A stretch of 64,000 nt of DNA from Paenibacillus_Z mendelii (GCF_042433605.1 NZ_JBHLVF010000041.1); one strand, 5' to 3'; shown: positions 40,581 through 50,827, counted from the stretch's first letter. Notes: generated by a model not told the origin, from the letters alone. A program made the numbers and translations.

Positions 40581-43070
40581 TTAATAGGTAATGATCGGGT
40601 TCCAGGATGTAGAATCATAAGCTGAATTGGCGCGTTGATCCACCCGGAAGGAAATCGTATCCCCCTGTGCGAGGCTCAAGATGAAATCGTGGTTGACGCC
40701 GGTTGCATCGTTGTAGCCAATGGTCTGCCACTGTCCGTTGGTTGGCCATACCATCGAACCGTTCTTCCATATGCTCACATTCACGCCGTCTCCGCCTTGG
40801 GTATTCGCCTTCTTCACCAGTCCCTTCACGCGGACGGTTCCCGCCTTGGGAGCTGCCCACTCCAGCATCGCCTGACTATTATCAGGGTGCAGATACATCG
40901 TGCCGGGACCGTTCCATATCGCATCGTAAGTGCCGGGACCCCGCCAATGGTTGGAGCCATCCGGATTCCAGCTCATCGGGGTCGTACCGATCCCGCTCCG
41001 CCACACGCGATAGTACCAGCCTCTCGTACCTTGGAGATACCCCATATCCCATGCGGCATTAAACACATTATTGAATTGATAGTTGATCTCGGGATTCCAT
41101 GAAGTGGTGTCATAAGCGCTATTCGTGATCTGATCCACCCGGAACGACAGCGTATCTCCCTGCGTCACGGCTGCCGTAATAACGTGAGGGATGCCGGTTG
41201 CATCGTTATAGGCGATCGTCTGCCACTGTCCATTGGAAGGCCAAATCATCGTATTGTTCTTCCATAGGCTGACCTTCACGCCGTCGCCCCCGCCGGTCGC
41301 CCCTTTCTTGACCCGTCCGGTTATCCGAACGGTACCCGTCTTGGCCGCTTGCCACTCCAGTACGGCCTGATTATTATCGGGATGCAGGTAGATGCTGCCG
41401 CTATCATTCCAGATCGCGTCATACGTATTCGGTCCTCTCCAATGATTGGAGCCGTCCACATTCCAATTCATATCTACAGCCGTACCTCCGCCTGTGCGGG
41501 TACTATAATGCCAGCCATCGCTTCCCTGCGCAGCCGTGAACTGATCCGACGCGTTGAACCGGGTTTTTGCCGTTCCACTCGCGCTTTTCACTTGAATCCG
41601 ATTGGCATAGCCATTGATATTGAAATGCGGATCATTGAAATCGGCGACCTGATTGCCGTTGATGACCACATTCTCGAACAAGACATTGGATATTTGATGC
41701 TGATTATCCCAGCCCGCAAGCTTGATTTCATTGGTTCCGTCCGAATACGAGGTAATATTCCTATACGTGATTCCGTTCATCTCGCCCGGCCAAGACCAAT
41801 TCCCCTGAAGCCCGCCAAAATAAAAGGAGGTGTCCATCTGAGCATTAATCAACCGCTTGGCCTTCTCCACCCGGATATCTTCAAAGACAATATCACTAAA
41901 GTGCGTGGCGTTCAAAGCAAAGATATTAATCGCGGAACGATCCGGCAGCACGTCGGGATGATACCGGTCATCATAATTATAGAGGATATCCATATTCTGA
42001 AACCGGATGTGCTTCACATAGGCCGCTACCGTCTCGGCTCCAATTCCGATCGCGTTATTCGCATCGGACCAGAGCTGCGAGTGCTTGAATTCAATATTAT
42101 AGATCGGAAGCGCTCGCGCGGGCTCCGTCTCATCCGACAAGCCTTTGATGGCTACGGAATCGTCTGCGGAGCGAATGAACAAACCATCGAACGTAAGATC
42201 ATGGCTGCTGTTGATGTCGAAACCGTCGCTGCTCGCGAATTTGGGACTGATCCCTTTGTAGTTGGTGATGTTCAAGAAGCTGCTGCCATGGACGGCCGAC
42301 GTCCAGTTCGCGGTATTATTGTTCACGATGATATCCTGGACCTTCGAATTAGCAGCGAAATTCAACGCCATCGTAATATTGCCGTGCGCATCATTGGCTG
42401 TGTAGTCGTTCAGAAGAATGCCCCGGCCTCTTATCGTCACATTTGAAACGTCATTGGCCCTTACACGACCTCGGACCACCGCGCCGGCCGCGATATACAG
42501 CGTTTGGTTGGAGGCGAGATAGATCGGCGTCGACCCGGGACCGCCCAAATCATGATAACCGGGACCGAAATAGATGATATTCGGGTCGGAAGAGCCCGGT
42601 ATATTCGTCTCGGGAGCTTGCGCGAACAAGTGCAGCACCTTGCCCTGATAATTCCCGTCCAATACGAGCGACACGTTAGCTGGATGGTCCAGTGTAAACG
42701 AAATCGTATTCCCGCTTCGGGTTCCGGTCAGTCCCAGCGACTGAGGGACCAGCTTATAGGAACCATAAGCGGCGTTCGGCGTGATGGAAACGGTTACACT
42801 TCCTGACATGTCGAACGCTCCGTAACTGACAGCATTCCCCCAAGCGTTGCTGCCTGCATTGTACACGGCCACCTGGCTGCCCTGTGCCGTTACGGCAAAA
42901 TCCGACGAGGCATAAGCTGAGGGCAAATTGGCCGGAGCCGGATAAGCCGTTATGGTTCCCGACGCCTCGGCCATAGAGCCGGATTCCAGAATAAGCATGA
43001 CGATGGCTGCGATCAGAAACATATAGATGATCTTTCTTCCCTTGCTTGCATGGACGTTAGACTTTACCAT
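40581..43070 (-). CDS. Secreted right-handed beta-helix glycan hydrolase (GH28-like) with two C-terminal modules
   Basis: 829 residues from ATG 43070, eight bases after AAGGAGAG. A signal peptide (residues about 15-38) is followed by a beta-sandwich to about residue 160 and a beta-helix to about 500. Conserved helix sites are SSDGFDINSS, RSADDSVAIKG and NAIGIGAETVAA, in the order of the NTD, DD and GHG sites of polygalacturonases, though the GHG His is absent. After that come two copies of a 160-residue module. It is the last gene of the ABC/two-component locus and is about three-quarters identical by eye to its lipoprotein neighbour over the beta-helix. It probably degrades an extracellular acidic or branched polysaccharide. 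The family is set by fold, not by search. Confidence 0.82.
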   Translation of the reverse strand: MVKSNVHASKGRKIIYMFLIAAIVMLILESGSMAEASGTITAYPAPANLPSAYASSDFAVTAQGSQVAVYNAGSNAWGNAVSYGAFDMSGSVTVSITPNAAYGSYKLVPQSLGLTGTRSGNTISFTLDHPANVSLVLDGNYQGKVLHLFAQAPETNIPGSSDPNIIYFGPGYHDLGGPGSTPIYLASNQTLYIAAGAVVRGRVRANDVSNVTIRGRGILLNDYTANDAHGNITMALNFAANSKVQDIIVNNNTANWTSAVHGSSFLNITNYKGISPKFASSDGFDINSSHDLTFDGLFIRSADDSVAIKGLSDETEPARALPIYNIEFKHSQLWSDANNAIGIGAETVAAYVKHIRFQNMDILYNYDDRYHPDVLPDRSAINIFALNATHFSDIVFEDIRVEKAKRLINAQMDTSFYFGGLQGNWSWPGEMNGITYRNITSYSDGTNEIKLAGWDNQHQISNVLFENVVINGNQVADFNDPHFNINGYANRIQVKSASGTAKTRFNASDQFTAAQGSDGWHYSTRTGGGTAVDMNWNVDGSNHWRGPNTYDAIWNDSGSIYLHPDNNQAVLEWQAAKTGTVRITGRVKKGATGGGDGVKVSLWKNNTMIWPSNGQWQTIAYNDATGIPHVITAAVTQGDTLSFRVDQITNSAYDTTSWNPEINYQFNNVFNAAWDMGYLQGTRGWYYRVWRSGIGTTPMSWNPDGSNHWRGPGTYDAIWNGPGTMYLHPDNSQAMLEWAAPKAGTVRVKGLVKKANTQGGDGVNVSIWKNGSMVWPTNGQWQTIGYNDATGVNHDFILSLAQGDTISFRVDQRANSAYDSTSWNPIITY
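40584..41565 (-). repeat. Two tandem 160-residue modules at the C-terminus of the secreted enzyme
   Basis: Each module holds WHY/WYY, SNHWRGPxTYDAIWN, YLHPDN, GGDGVxVSxWKN, PxNGQWQTIxYNDATG and SFRVDQxxNSAYD, in the same order. The two copies are about 60-70% alike by eye. Similar modules end other Paenibacillus exoenzymes and probably bind carbohydrate. Confidence 0.8.
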
Positions 43071-43210
43071 CTTGCCCACTCTCCTTCAAGGATTGTCGAT
43101 TCTTAACGTGAACCCTACCCTCACTCACCTCCCTTCCGGAAGAATGCGGGATTGCGTCTTCGATCGCAATGAACGAGGGAAGTCACCGTTCATGCTTAAA
43201 CACGCTGCCA

Positions 43211-44668
43211 CTATCGGACGTTGATCGTTTTCGTATACTTATTGATCGTAAAATACGGTTCTTTTGTATTCTTGACCTTCTTTCCGTTGATGGTAATATT
43301 CTGAAAAGCGACATCCGAAATCAGATGCTTATCATCCCATCCAGCCACCTTAATCTCATTAGTCCCGTCCGAATAGGAGGTAATATTCTTATAGGTAATC
43401 CCGCTCATTGAGCCGTCCTCCACCCAGTTGCCGAGAAGGGCGCCGAAGTAAAAGGTGGTGTCCATCTGAATGTTGATGAGTCGTTTGGCTTTCTCCACCC
43501 GGATATCCTCGAAGGTAATGTCGCTGAAATGCGTCGCGTTTAACGAGAAGATGTTGATGGCAGACCGGTCCGGAAGCACATCGGGATTATTGCGGTCGTC
43601 GTAATTGTACAGAATATCGATATTTTCAAACCGGATGTTCTTGATATAGGCCGCGACCGTCTCCGCTCCGATTCCGATTGCGTTATTGGCGTCGGCCCAC
43701 AGCTGGGCGTTCTTATACGTAATATTATAGATGGGCAATGCTTTGGCCGCTTCCTTCTCATCGGACAAGCCCTTGATGGCTACGGCATCGTCTGCGGAAT
43801 GGATGAATGAACCGTCGAACGTAATATCATGGCTGCTGTTAATATCAAAGCCGTCGCTGCTCGCGAATCGGGGACTGATGCCCTTGTAGTTCAACACCTC
43901 CACGAAGCTGCTGCCGTGAACCGCTGACGTCCAATTATTCGTATCGTTGTTCACGATGATATCCCGAACCATGGAATGAGTAGCGAAGTTCAGCGCCAGC
44001 GTAATATTCCCGTGCTCGTCATTGGCGGTATAATCGTTCAACAGAATGCCCCGGCCTCTAATCGTAACGTTCGATACGTCATTAGCCCGTATACGCCCCC
44101 TGACGATCGCCCCGCCCGCGATGTACAGCGTCTGGCCGGATTTCAAATAAATCGGCGCCGAACCGTAGCCGCCAAGATCGTGATAACCCGGTTCGTAGAA
44201 GATGACGTTCGGATCGGTACGATCCGGGATATCAGTCTCTTCCGTCTGAGCGAACAAATGAAGCACCTTGCCTTGATAGTTGTCATCGAGCACTAACGTC
44301 ACATTCGCCGCCTCTTGAAGCGTAAAGGTGATGCTGTCGCCCTTTCGCTTGCCAGCAATCCCCAGCGATCGCGGCACCAGCTTGTAGGTTTCGAAGGCAT
44401 CGCTCGGCGTAATCGTGACCGTAACGCTGCCGGACATGTCGAAGGAGCCGTATGTCACCGGATTATTCCAGCTATTATAGCCTCCATTGTACATATCAAT
44501 TTCCTTGCCTCCCGCTGCGACCGCAAAATCCGTAGAGCGCAAATGAACCGGCAAATCACCGGGCGCAGCATACGCGGTTACCTCACCCACAATGCGGGAA
44601 GATTCGCTGCATCCAACCATTAGCTGAAGAAGGATGGACATGATCACCACACGGATCAACTGCTTCAT
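43211..44668 (-). CDS. Lipid-anchored beta-helix glycan hydrolase (GH28-like), paralogue of the 40581 product
   Basis: 485 residues from ATG 44668, eight bases after GGGAGG. The lipobox MVGC gives Cys 20, so it stays on the cell surface. It has the same beta-sandwich and beta-helix as the secreted enzyme, with SSDGFDINSSHDITFDG, HSADDAVAIKG and NAIGIGAETVAA in place, but ends without the two C-terminal modules. It lies 25 bases after the sensor kinase. A surface-held and a released version of one activity suggests that the secreted enzyme makes long fragments and this one trims them next to the transporter. That division is inference. Confidence 0.82.
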   Translation of the reverse strand: MKQLIRVVIMSILLQLMVGCSESSRIVGEVTAYAAPGDLPVHLRSTDFAVAAGGKEIDMYNGGYNSWNNPVTYGSFDMSGSVTVTITPSDAFETYKLVPRSLGIAGKRKGDSITFTLQEAANVTLVLDDNYQGKVLHLFAQTEETDIPDRTDPNVIFYEPGYHDLGGYGSAPIYLKSGQTLYIAGGAIVRGRIRANDVSNVTIRGRGILLNDYTANDEHGNITLALNFATHSMVRDIIVNNDTNNWTSAVHGSSFVEVLNYKGISPRFASSDGFDINSSHDITFDGSFIHSADDAVAIKGLSDEKEAAKALPIYNITYKNAQLWADANNAIGIGAETVAAYIKNIRFENIDILYNYDDRNNPDVLPDRSAINIFSLNATHFSDITFEDIRVEKAKRLINIQMDTTFYFGALLGNWVEDGSMSGITYKNITSYSDGTNEIKVAGWDDKHLISDVAFQNITINGKKVKNTKEPYFTINKYTKTINVR

Positions 44669-44693
44669 TCTCAAAACCTCCCATCGTTATCAA

Positions 44694-47561
44694 TCATCGT
44701 TGAAGGGGAATGCGAAGCGTAATCGCCGTTCCTTCAAATTCCTGGCTTTCAATCGTCATGGCAAACGAATCGCCATAATAAATTCGCAGCCGATAATACA
44801 CGTTTCTAAGACCGACCCCGGAGGAACGCTTGCCCGGCTCGTCATCGCTCTGTGCGCCTGCTTCATAATTGTCGTTCAACGAGCGAAGAATCTCACGAAG
44901 TGCGATGTCGCTCATACCGAGTCCGTTATCGCGAATTTGAATGCGGATTTCGTCCTGGAGCATCTTGACCCCGATATAGATTTCTCCTTGCTCGTAGAGC
45001 TCTTCGATTCCATGCTGAAGCGCATTCTCGACAAGCGGCTGCAGGATAAACTTCAATACAGTAATCGTAGGGGGAACCTCGTCATCGATGTCCCAATTCA
45101 CGATGAACGCATCTTTGAAACGCAGCGCCTGAATCGTTAAATAATTGCGGACATGCTCAATTTCCTCAGAGAGCAAGACGACCTCGCTTCCGGTATTGAT
45201 CGTAAACCGGAATATATTAGCTAAGGAATTCACCATTGCGCTGACCTCCATCGCTCCGTACTGCCTGGCCCTCATATTGATCGCTTCCAGCGTATTGTAT
45301 AGAAAATGAGGATTGATTTGCTGCTGCAGCATGCCAAGCTCGGCTTTCATCTTGGAGGTCACCAGTTCCTTCTCCCGAATCTGTTTATTGATATTTTCTT
45401 CCATGAGATCATTGATTCGGGTGATCATGTTATTGAAGCTTAGGACCAGCAATCCGATCTCATCCCTCGGGTTACTATCCGTCATAACGGCCTCGCCGAG
45501 CGCTGCCCCTTCTTCCATCGCCCGCTTCAACCGTTCGATCGGCTTCACCAGATACAAGGAGAGATGCCACACCATGCCGAATATAGCCAGCAGAATCAGG
45601 ACGATTAACAGCAAATAACGGTAAAACATTTCATTGATTTTCAAATAGATGTCATCGATCGTATAGAACAGTACAGAGGTCCATTCCGACTCGGGTATCG
45701 CTCGTTCCAGGATGACCTGATTGCTGGCCTCCACCTTCCCGAAATGGGCTTGCTCCTGCTCGAGCGCGCCAGCATTCAACTCTTGAATCGCCGCTTCCGT
45801 GAACCCCGGCTCCGACGTGCTGGTATACACGACCTCCCCGGATCGATCCATCAGGACCAGGCTTTCCCTGCGGCCCGAGGTGACGGATTGAAACGCATCT
45901 TCCTTGAGGACGACTTGAAGATAAGCATCCATCGACGTGCCATCCGAGGTCGGCAGGCTCACCTTCTTAATGAGCATGAGCGCCGTATGGTTATAGACAT
46001 CCTTTTTCCCGGTAATCCAGATGATTTGCTCCGGCTTCAGCTTGCTTAGTGAATTCAACTCCGATGTCGAAAGCCGGAACAACGTGATATTGTTAATGAA
46101 CGTGGAGGAAAACCGGGCAACCCCCTGGCTGTTGTACAGAACGAAATAAGATACATCTACAAGACCCGGATAACTGGACACCGGGAATTTATCGTCCATG
46201 ATCGGGGCGTATTGATAAGAGAGAAATAAGTTCGTTAATCGTCCGTCGGCCGATATGCCGTTGGTCAGGCTCTCATAGTTGTCCATTCGATTGCGCATTT
46301 CCTTGACGAGCTGATCGGAGGATTGCACCGTCGACTGCACTAATTTGTTAAACAACGAGTGATACGTCAACGAAACATGAAGCGCTACAGCCGCAATGAA
46401 CGGAATCATGACCGATGTGACTAACAGCAGCAGAATTTTTTGCCGGATTGATATCTTGGACAGCGCAAACTGTTCGAATCGTTCCTCCGGTATGTGCTGA
46501 AAATCGATATCCTTTTCCTTCTTCCAGGAAATTCGGGCAAGAACATTGAAGGGATACATAATCATGTTGGAGATTTTATAGGAGATGAGCAGGTTTACAA
46601 CTAACATGATTCCAAACAGAATCACGCAGATTTGCAGCAAGCTTTGATCCCAAATGACATTACTTGCTTTTCTCTCGAAAAACATGAAGTCGATCCCGTA
46701 AGGCGCGATCGTTTCCGTTCTGACCTCATAATCGCTGCTCAGCCCTTGCGACCAATTCGCCAGCCCCTCTTTCCGCTGCTCTACGGCTTTCCGGATTGTC
46801 GCTTCATTCGAGAAATTGGACCAGAGCACATGAGAATTATTATCCAATACACCAATGTAACCGTCCCAGCTGTCCCGGTCAGGCAGTGCCAACGTGAATA
46901 ATCGATTGTCCAGCACGATAACCGTCAATACGTTCAAATAATTGACGCCATTGTTCATAATCAAACGGCCCTCGATGCTTTCGAAGAAGGCTTTCAACCG
47001 GCTGCGCCGTTCTTCCGGTATCGATAGATCGTTTAATTTATCCGTGAACATCCCCTGCGGGATAAAGGAAGGCATGCCATAGTAGCGCGTGAATAAATCG
47101 ATTAAACCGACGGCCCTCAGGTCATCGATCCAAGGTATTTCCTGTTCAGGGATCAGTCCTTGTTCTTCGAATGATTTCCCTAAATTTTTCTGGTTCTTGT
47201 TCTCGCCGATGATATAAACCCGCTCCACCATGTCCGGCTGTAAGTGAAGCTTGTTTAGCCGCACGTTTAGATCTCTGCCGATGCGCTCCGCCTCGACGGG
47301 CTCCCGAAGGTTATAGTACTCTCGGGAATAATTCATATAATCGGCAGATTCAAGGTGGGCAGCCAATGCGCTAATATCGTTAAATTTGGTTACCAACTGG
47401 CTTTCCGCATGTTTGGTTATATTTTGCTGGGCTGCATGATGGATTTCCAGGCCAACGCCGCTCGTATTCCAATAGCTGATGCAGATGAGAATACTTCCCG
47501 ACAGTACACTGAGAAGAAATGCGATTAGGATCAAGCGGTTGCGATGGCGTTGGAACCTCAT
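44694..47561 (-). CDS. YesM-type sensor histidine kinase with two stacked sensor modules
   Basis: 955 residues, well above the about 600 usual for YesM. A first pair of helices (about 12-32 and 300-322) encloses one extracellular domain; a second pair (about 375-397 and 645-668) encloses another. Each is followed by a HAMP-like linker. QINPHFLYNTLEAIN holds the phospho-acceptor His near residue 750 and the ATPase domain has ENALQHGIEEL and RDNGLGMS. It starts three bases after the response regulator stop. The layout implies two separate ligands or a sensor that also reads the binding protein. Target: probably the transporter and enzymes of this locus. Confidence 0.93.
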   Translation of the reverse strand: MRFQRHRNRLILIAFLLSVLSGSILICISYWNTSGVGLEIHHAAQQNITKHAESQLVTKFNDISALAAHLESADYMNYSREYYNLREPVEAERIGRDLNVRLNKLHLQPDMVERVYIIGENKNQKNLGKSFEEQGLIPEQEIPWIDDLRAVGLIDLFTRYYGMPSFIPQGMFTDKLNDLSIPEERRSRLKAFFESIEGRLIMNNGVNYLNVLTVIVLDNRLFTLALPDRDSWDGYIGVLDNNSHVLWSNFSNEATIRKAVEQRKEGLANWSQGLSSDYEVRTETIAPYGIDFMFFERKASNVIWDQSLLQICVILFGIMLVVNLLISYKISNMIMYPFNVLARISWKKEKDIDFQHIPEERFEQFALSKISIRQKILLLLVTSVMIPFIAAVALHVSLTYHSLFNKLVQSTVQSSDQLVKEMRNRMDNYESLTNGISADGRLTNLFLSYQYAPIMDDKFPVSSYPGLVDVSYFVLYNSQGVARFSSTFINNITLFRLSTSELNSLSKLKPEQIIWITGKKDVYNHTALMLIKKVSLPTSDGTSMDAYLQVVLKEDAFQSVTSGRRESLVLMDRSGEVVYTSTSEPGFTEAAIQELNAGALEQEQAHFGKVEASNQVILERAIPESEWTSVLFYTIDDIYLKINEMFYRYLLLIVLILLAIFGMVWHLSLYLVKPIERLKRAMEEGAALGEAVMTDSNPRDEIGLLVLSFNNMITRINDLMEENINKQIREKELVTSKMKAELGMLQQQINPHFLYNTLEAINMRARQYGAMEVSAMVNSLANIFRFTINTGSEVVLLSEEIEHVRNYLTIQALRFKDAFIVNWDIDDEVPPTITVLKFILQPLVENALQHGIEELYEQGEIYIGVKMLQDEIRIQIRDNGLGMSDIALREILRSLNDNYEAGAQSDDEPGKRSSGVGLRNVYYRLRIYYGDSFAMTIESQEFEGTAITLRIPLQR

Positions 47562-47564
47562 GTG

Positions 47565-48920
47565 TTATCCGTCCTTGGCATGCGATTTGTAGGTTGTATT
47601 TCGGTATTCAAGCGGCGTCTGACCCGTATACTTCTTGAAAATAAGCGTAAAATAGCGCGGATTCTCATACCCGACCATTTCCCCGACCTCGTAAATTTTC
47701 CAATTCGACTCGGACAGGATGGTCTTCGCTTTCTCGATCCGGAACTCGGTCACATAGTCGATATAATTCATGCCCGTTATCTCCTTGAACAAATAACTTA
47801 GGTAACTGGCATTCAAATGGACATGCTTGGCGACGTCGTCCAGCGTAATCGTCCGATCGTAATTGTGCTCGATAAACCGTTTGACTTCGAGAACCATACG
47901 TTTTCCATTCGTCTGTCCCGTTTTCGTCTCATTGCCAGCCGACGGGTTCTCGGAAACTACCCGAACGGCCTCTTCATTCGCGGGGCCATCTTCGAACTTG
48001 AATTCAGCATCGAGATAGGAATGGCGAATCCGCGTCGCTCTATGTACTATCGGGCCGATTGTATACGCAAGATGCGACTTGAACAGTCCGCGGAAGCGTC
48101 TCAGCGCCTTCACGATCCGATCCAGTTCCCCCTCCAGGTCCGTTCGGCCGGCCTCCAAGCTTCCGATCCACTCGGCATTGGCAACGATCAGAGCACATTG
48201 GCCATTATATGGATCTACATAATGGTACCCGTACCCGTTCTCGTCCCATAGATCCTGCAGGAGATTATCCAGCGTAAATACGATCAGCCCCCACTCGGAA
48301 TCCTTGTCATAGCTTGGTCTTGGGGGATGGGACTGAAAGCGCAGCACGCACACCGCATACGTTCCATCCATCTCTAACATGACCTCAGCCGAGGCGCTGT
48401 CCAGCTCGATCGTTTCTTCCGTCAAGGAGCTCCGTAGAAGCTCGCCCAGGAAGTTTTTACGCAGCAGATGGGCGGATAGCTTGGCCTTGCGTTCCAAATT
48501 GGCTTGACGAAGAAGCTTCTCTCTTTCCTCGTTTAGAATGGCGGTTGTTTTGGCTAGAACACCATAATAATCTTCGAAATCAAGCGGCTTCAAAAGATAG
48601 TCAAGAACGCCGTACTCGATTCCCCTCTTGGCGTATTCAAAGTCTCCATAACCGGACAAGACGATTTTCTTCGTATAGGGATGCCGCTGAGACACTTTCT
48701 GAATCAGCTCAAGGCCATCCATCAGCGGCATTTTGATATCGGTTAATAGAATATCGACGGGCGATTGGTCCATCGACTTTAACGCTTCTAATCCGTTCTC
48801 GCACACATCCACGACCTCGATGTTGAGGGAAGCGTAATCGGCGTTTTTCAAACCTTGCCGAATTTCATGCTCATCATCGACAATAATCATCTTAAAACAA
48901 TCACGGCTCGGATTCATCAT
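47565..48920 (-). CDS. YesN-type response regulator, AraC family
   Basis: 451 residues. The receiver (MIIVDDEHEIR, phospho-Asp in LLTDIKMPLMDG near residue 60, Lys in DYLLKPLD near 110) is followed by a central region and two AraC helix-turn-helix motifs in the last 100 residues (LDDVAKHVHLNASYLSYLFK and VGEMVGYENPRYFTLIFKKY). It is shorter than most of its class (about 520). AAAGGATG precedes ATG 48920, six bases after the permease stop. With the kinase downstream it forms the regulator pair of the locus, and likely activates the promoter at 52301. Confidence 0.94.
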   Translation of the reverse strand: MMNPSRDCFKMIIVDDEHEIRQGLKNADYASLNIEVVDVCENGLEALKSMDQSPVDILLTDIKMPLMDGLELIQKVSQRHPYTKKIVLSGYGDFEYAKRGIEYGVLDYLLKPLDFEDYYGVLAKTTAILNEEREKLLRQANLERKAKLSAHLLRKNFLGELLRSSLTEETIELDSASAEVMLEMDGTYAVCVLRFQSHPPRPSYDKDSEWGLIVFTLDNLLQDLWDENGYGYHYVDPYNGQCALIVANAEWIGSLEAGRTDLEGELDRIVKALRRFRGLFKSHLAYTIGPIVHRATRIRHSYLDAEFKFEDGPANEEAVRVVSENPSAGNETKTGQTNGKRMVLEVKRFIEHNYDRTITLDDVAKHVHLNASYLSYLFKEITGMNYIDYVTEFRIEKAKTILSESNWKIYEVGEMVGYENPRYFTLIFKKYTGQTPLEYRNTTYKSHAKDG

Positions 48921-48926
48921 GTTCTA

Positions 48927-49769
48927 TCATCCTTTAACTGCAGAGGATACGACACCTTCAACCAAATAACGCTGTCCGATGAAAAACACGACGATGATGG
49001 GAAGTACGAACATCACAAGCCCTGCATTTAAAACCTGCGTCATTTCGATTCGTTGATCGCCCGGAAAAGCATATCCGACCGAGAAGAGCGCCGTTGCCAG
49101 CGGGTATTTGTCATCCTGGAGGAACATAAACGGCGTTAAATAATCGCCCCCCCATGAACCATTAAAGGATAAAATTGAAACGGTTGCAATAACCGGGAAG
49201 GAAATCGGCATAAAGATGTTCCAAAAAATCCGGAAGGTCGAGCAGCCGTCAATCCTCGCGGCTTCCTCCAAATCCTTCGGGAACGAGGAGAAAAACTGGC
49301 GGTATAGAAATATACTGAATGCGCTTCCGCCAAGCGCCCAGAATAACCAGGGCCAATACGTATTCAGGAAGCCTAGCTTGAAAAAGATGACATACGTCGG
49401 AATTTGCGTCACGATGCCAGGAAGCATCATAGTCGACAGCATCATCATAAATAAGAATCCTTTGCCCGGCCCGCGCAGCCGAGCGAATCCAAACCCGACC
49501 AATGCGCTTGTAAGCGTAGGAATAACAACGGAAATGCTCGTTAGGATGATCGAGCTCTTAGTATAGCTCCAATAATCGATCAAGGTTGCCGCGTAATAAT
49601 AATTTTCAAAATGTAAGCCTCCCGGCAAAAAGCTGGAGGATGAGCCGACAAGCTGCAAGGAATTCGTTACAAGCCAATACAGCGGCATGACAAAAATGAT
49701 CGACAATAGGATCAGCAAGCCATAGACGGTTACTCTCCCCAGCGTACTCCCCGTGCTTTGACCTACCAT
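48927..49769 (-). CDS. Carbohydrate ABC transporter permease (MalG-type)
   Basis: 280 residues from ATG 49769, nine bases after GGAGGG; the open upstream frame overlaps the other permease. Six helices are predicted. The EAA loop EEAARIDGCSTFRIFWNIFMP near residue 170 docks the ATPase. It pairs with the permease one base upstream. No ATPase gene is present, as usual for this family, where one MsmX-like ATPase serves many systems. Confidence 0.94.
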   Translation of the reverse strand: MVGQSTGSTLGRVTVYGLLILLSIIFVMPLYWLVTNSLQLVGSSSSFLPGGLHFENYYYAATLIDYWSYTKSSIILTSISVVIPTLTSALVGFGFARLRGPGKGFLFMMMLSTMMLPGIVTQIPTYVIFFKLGFLNTYWPWLFWALGGSAFSIFLYRQFFSSFPKDLEEAARIDGCSTFRIFWNIFMPISFPVIATVSILSFNGSWGGDYLTPFMFLQDDKYPLATALFSVGYAFPGDQRIEMTQVLNAGLVMFVLPIIVVFFIGQRYLVEGVVSSAVKG

Positions 49770-49770
49770 C

Positions 49771-50745
49771 TTATTTTCCCTCCTGCTCGACTTCGTAGAA
49801 CACCCAAAGCTTACTGGTCGTAAAGATGACAATCGTGAATAGCAAGATCATCAAGAACAATACCCACAGTAAGGCCAGGCCGTATCCGAAACGGTTGAAT
49901 GCGAATATTTGCTGGAAAGCATGAACGGAATACACATAATTGGGGCGGATCGGCGTCGACAATAAGCTGTTCGAGTTTGCTGCGAGCAAGACAGGCTGCA
50001 CGAAAATTTGCAAGGACCCGATAATATTCATAATGAATTGAAAGAATAGCACGGGCGTGATCAATGGAAGCGTTATGCGGCTAAATCGCTGTGCGGTTGT
50101 CGCTCCGTCGATTGCCGCGGCTTCATACAGCTCTTTGGACACCGCCTTTAAACCCGCCAAATAGATGAGAATCCCTCCGCCAACTCCCCACATCAGCATA
50201 ATGAACAAGGGAAGCATGGCATAATCGTAGCCGAGCCAGTCGACAGGCTCGAGTCCTGCTTGCACCAAATACTGATTAATGACCCCCTCCTTGGTAAACA
50301 AGGATCGCCACATGGTGCCGACTGCCACGATCGGAATAATGGAAGGAATGAAGAACAACGTCCGGTAAAGCCCAATGTTTCTAACGTTCTGATTCAATAG
50401 AATGGCCAGCAATAAACCGATTGCCATGCTTGCCGGAACATTGATGCAAGTGATCAGCATCGTGCGTCCAAGCGAATACATCGCATCATTATCGGTAAAA
50501 ACCTTGATATAGTTGTCGAAGCCGACGAACTTCAACCGGTCCATATTAAACCCGGCGTAGTTGGTGAAGCTTAAATACAGGCCGTAAAACAAAGGAATCA
50601 ATCCAAGCAGCACAAACACGATAAACCATGGAGAGATGAAGAGATAAAACTCAAGGGCGGCTTTAATGGATCTCCTCTTGGATGCAGGGCGCATCCGGGC
50701 TGTTTGCTCGGTTATGATCGCACCCGTAGATTTCGCTTGACTCAT
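49771..50745 (-). CDS. Carbohydrate ABC transporter permease (MalF-type)
   Basis: 324 residues with six predicted helices following a short basic N-terminus (ASKRRSIKAALE). The EAA loop LYEAAAIDGATTAQRFSRIT is near residue 215. AGGAAAGAGGG precedes ATG 50745. It is the second gene of the operon, 82 bases after the binding protein gene, and forms the channel with the MalG-type partner. Confidence 0.94.
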   Translation of the reverse strand: MSQAKSTGAIITEQTARMRPASKRRSIKAALEFYLFISPWFIVFVLLGLIPLFYGLYLSFTNYAGFNMDRLKFVGFDNYIKVFTDNDAMYSLGRTMLITCINVPASMAIGLLLAILLNQNVRNIGLYRTLFFIPSIIPIVAVGTMWRSLFTKEGVINQYLVQAGLEPVDWLGYDYAMLPLFIMLMWGVGGGILIYLAGLKAVSKELYEAAAIDGATTAQRFSRITLPLITPVLFFQFIMNIIGSLQIFVQPVLLAANSNSLLSTPIRPNYVYSVHAFQQIFAFNRFGYGLALLWVLFLMILLFTIVIFTTSKLWVFYEVEQEGK

Positions 50746-50827
50746 ACTTGCCCTCTTTCCTATGTCGTATTTGAATAAAGGTTACCGGAGCTCCAAGATC
50801 GCTCCGGTAACCCCTACCCTCGATTCG

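Noticed and set aside
41349..42446. Long 365-codon plus-strand frame
   Set aside because: It is the antisense of the GC-skewed beta-helix gene; repetitive Ile/Arg-rich composition is typical of a shadow frame.
43140..43170. ATTGCG/CGCAAT hairpin between the two beta-helix genes
   Set aside because: No T-tract follows on the minus strand, so termination is unlikely; the two genes are probably co-transcribed.
40581..44668. Idea that the two beta-helix genes are one gene split by a stop
   Set aside because: Each has its own ribosome site and its own signal peptide or lipobox, and they are full-length paralogues.
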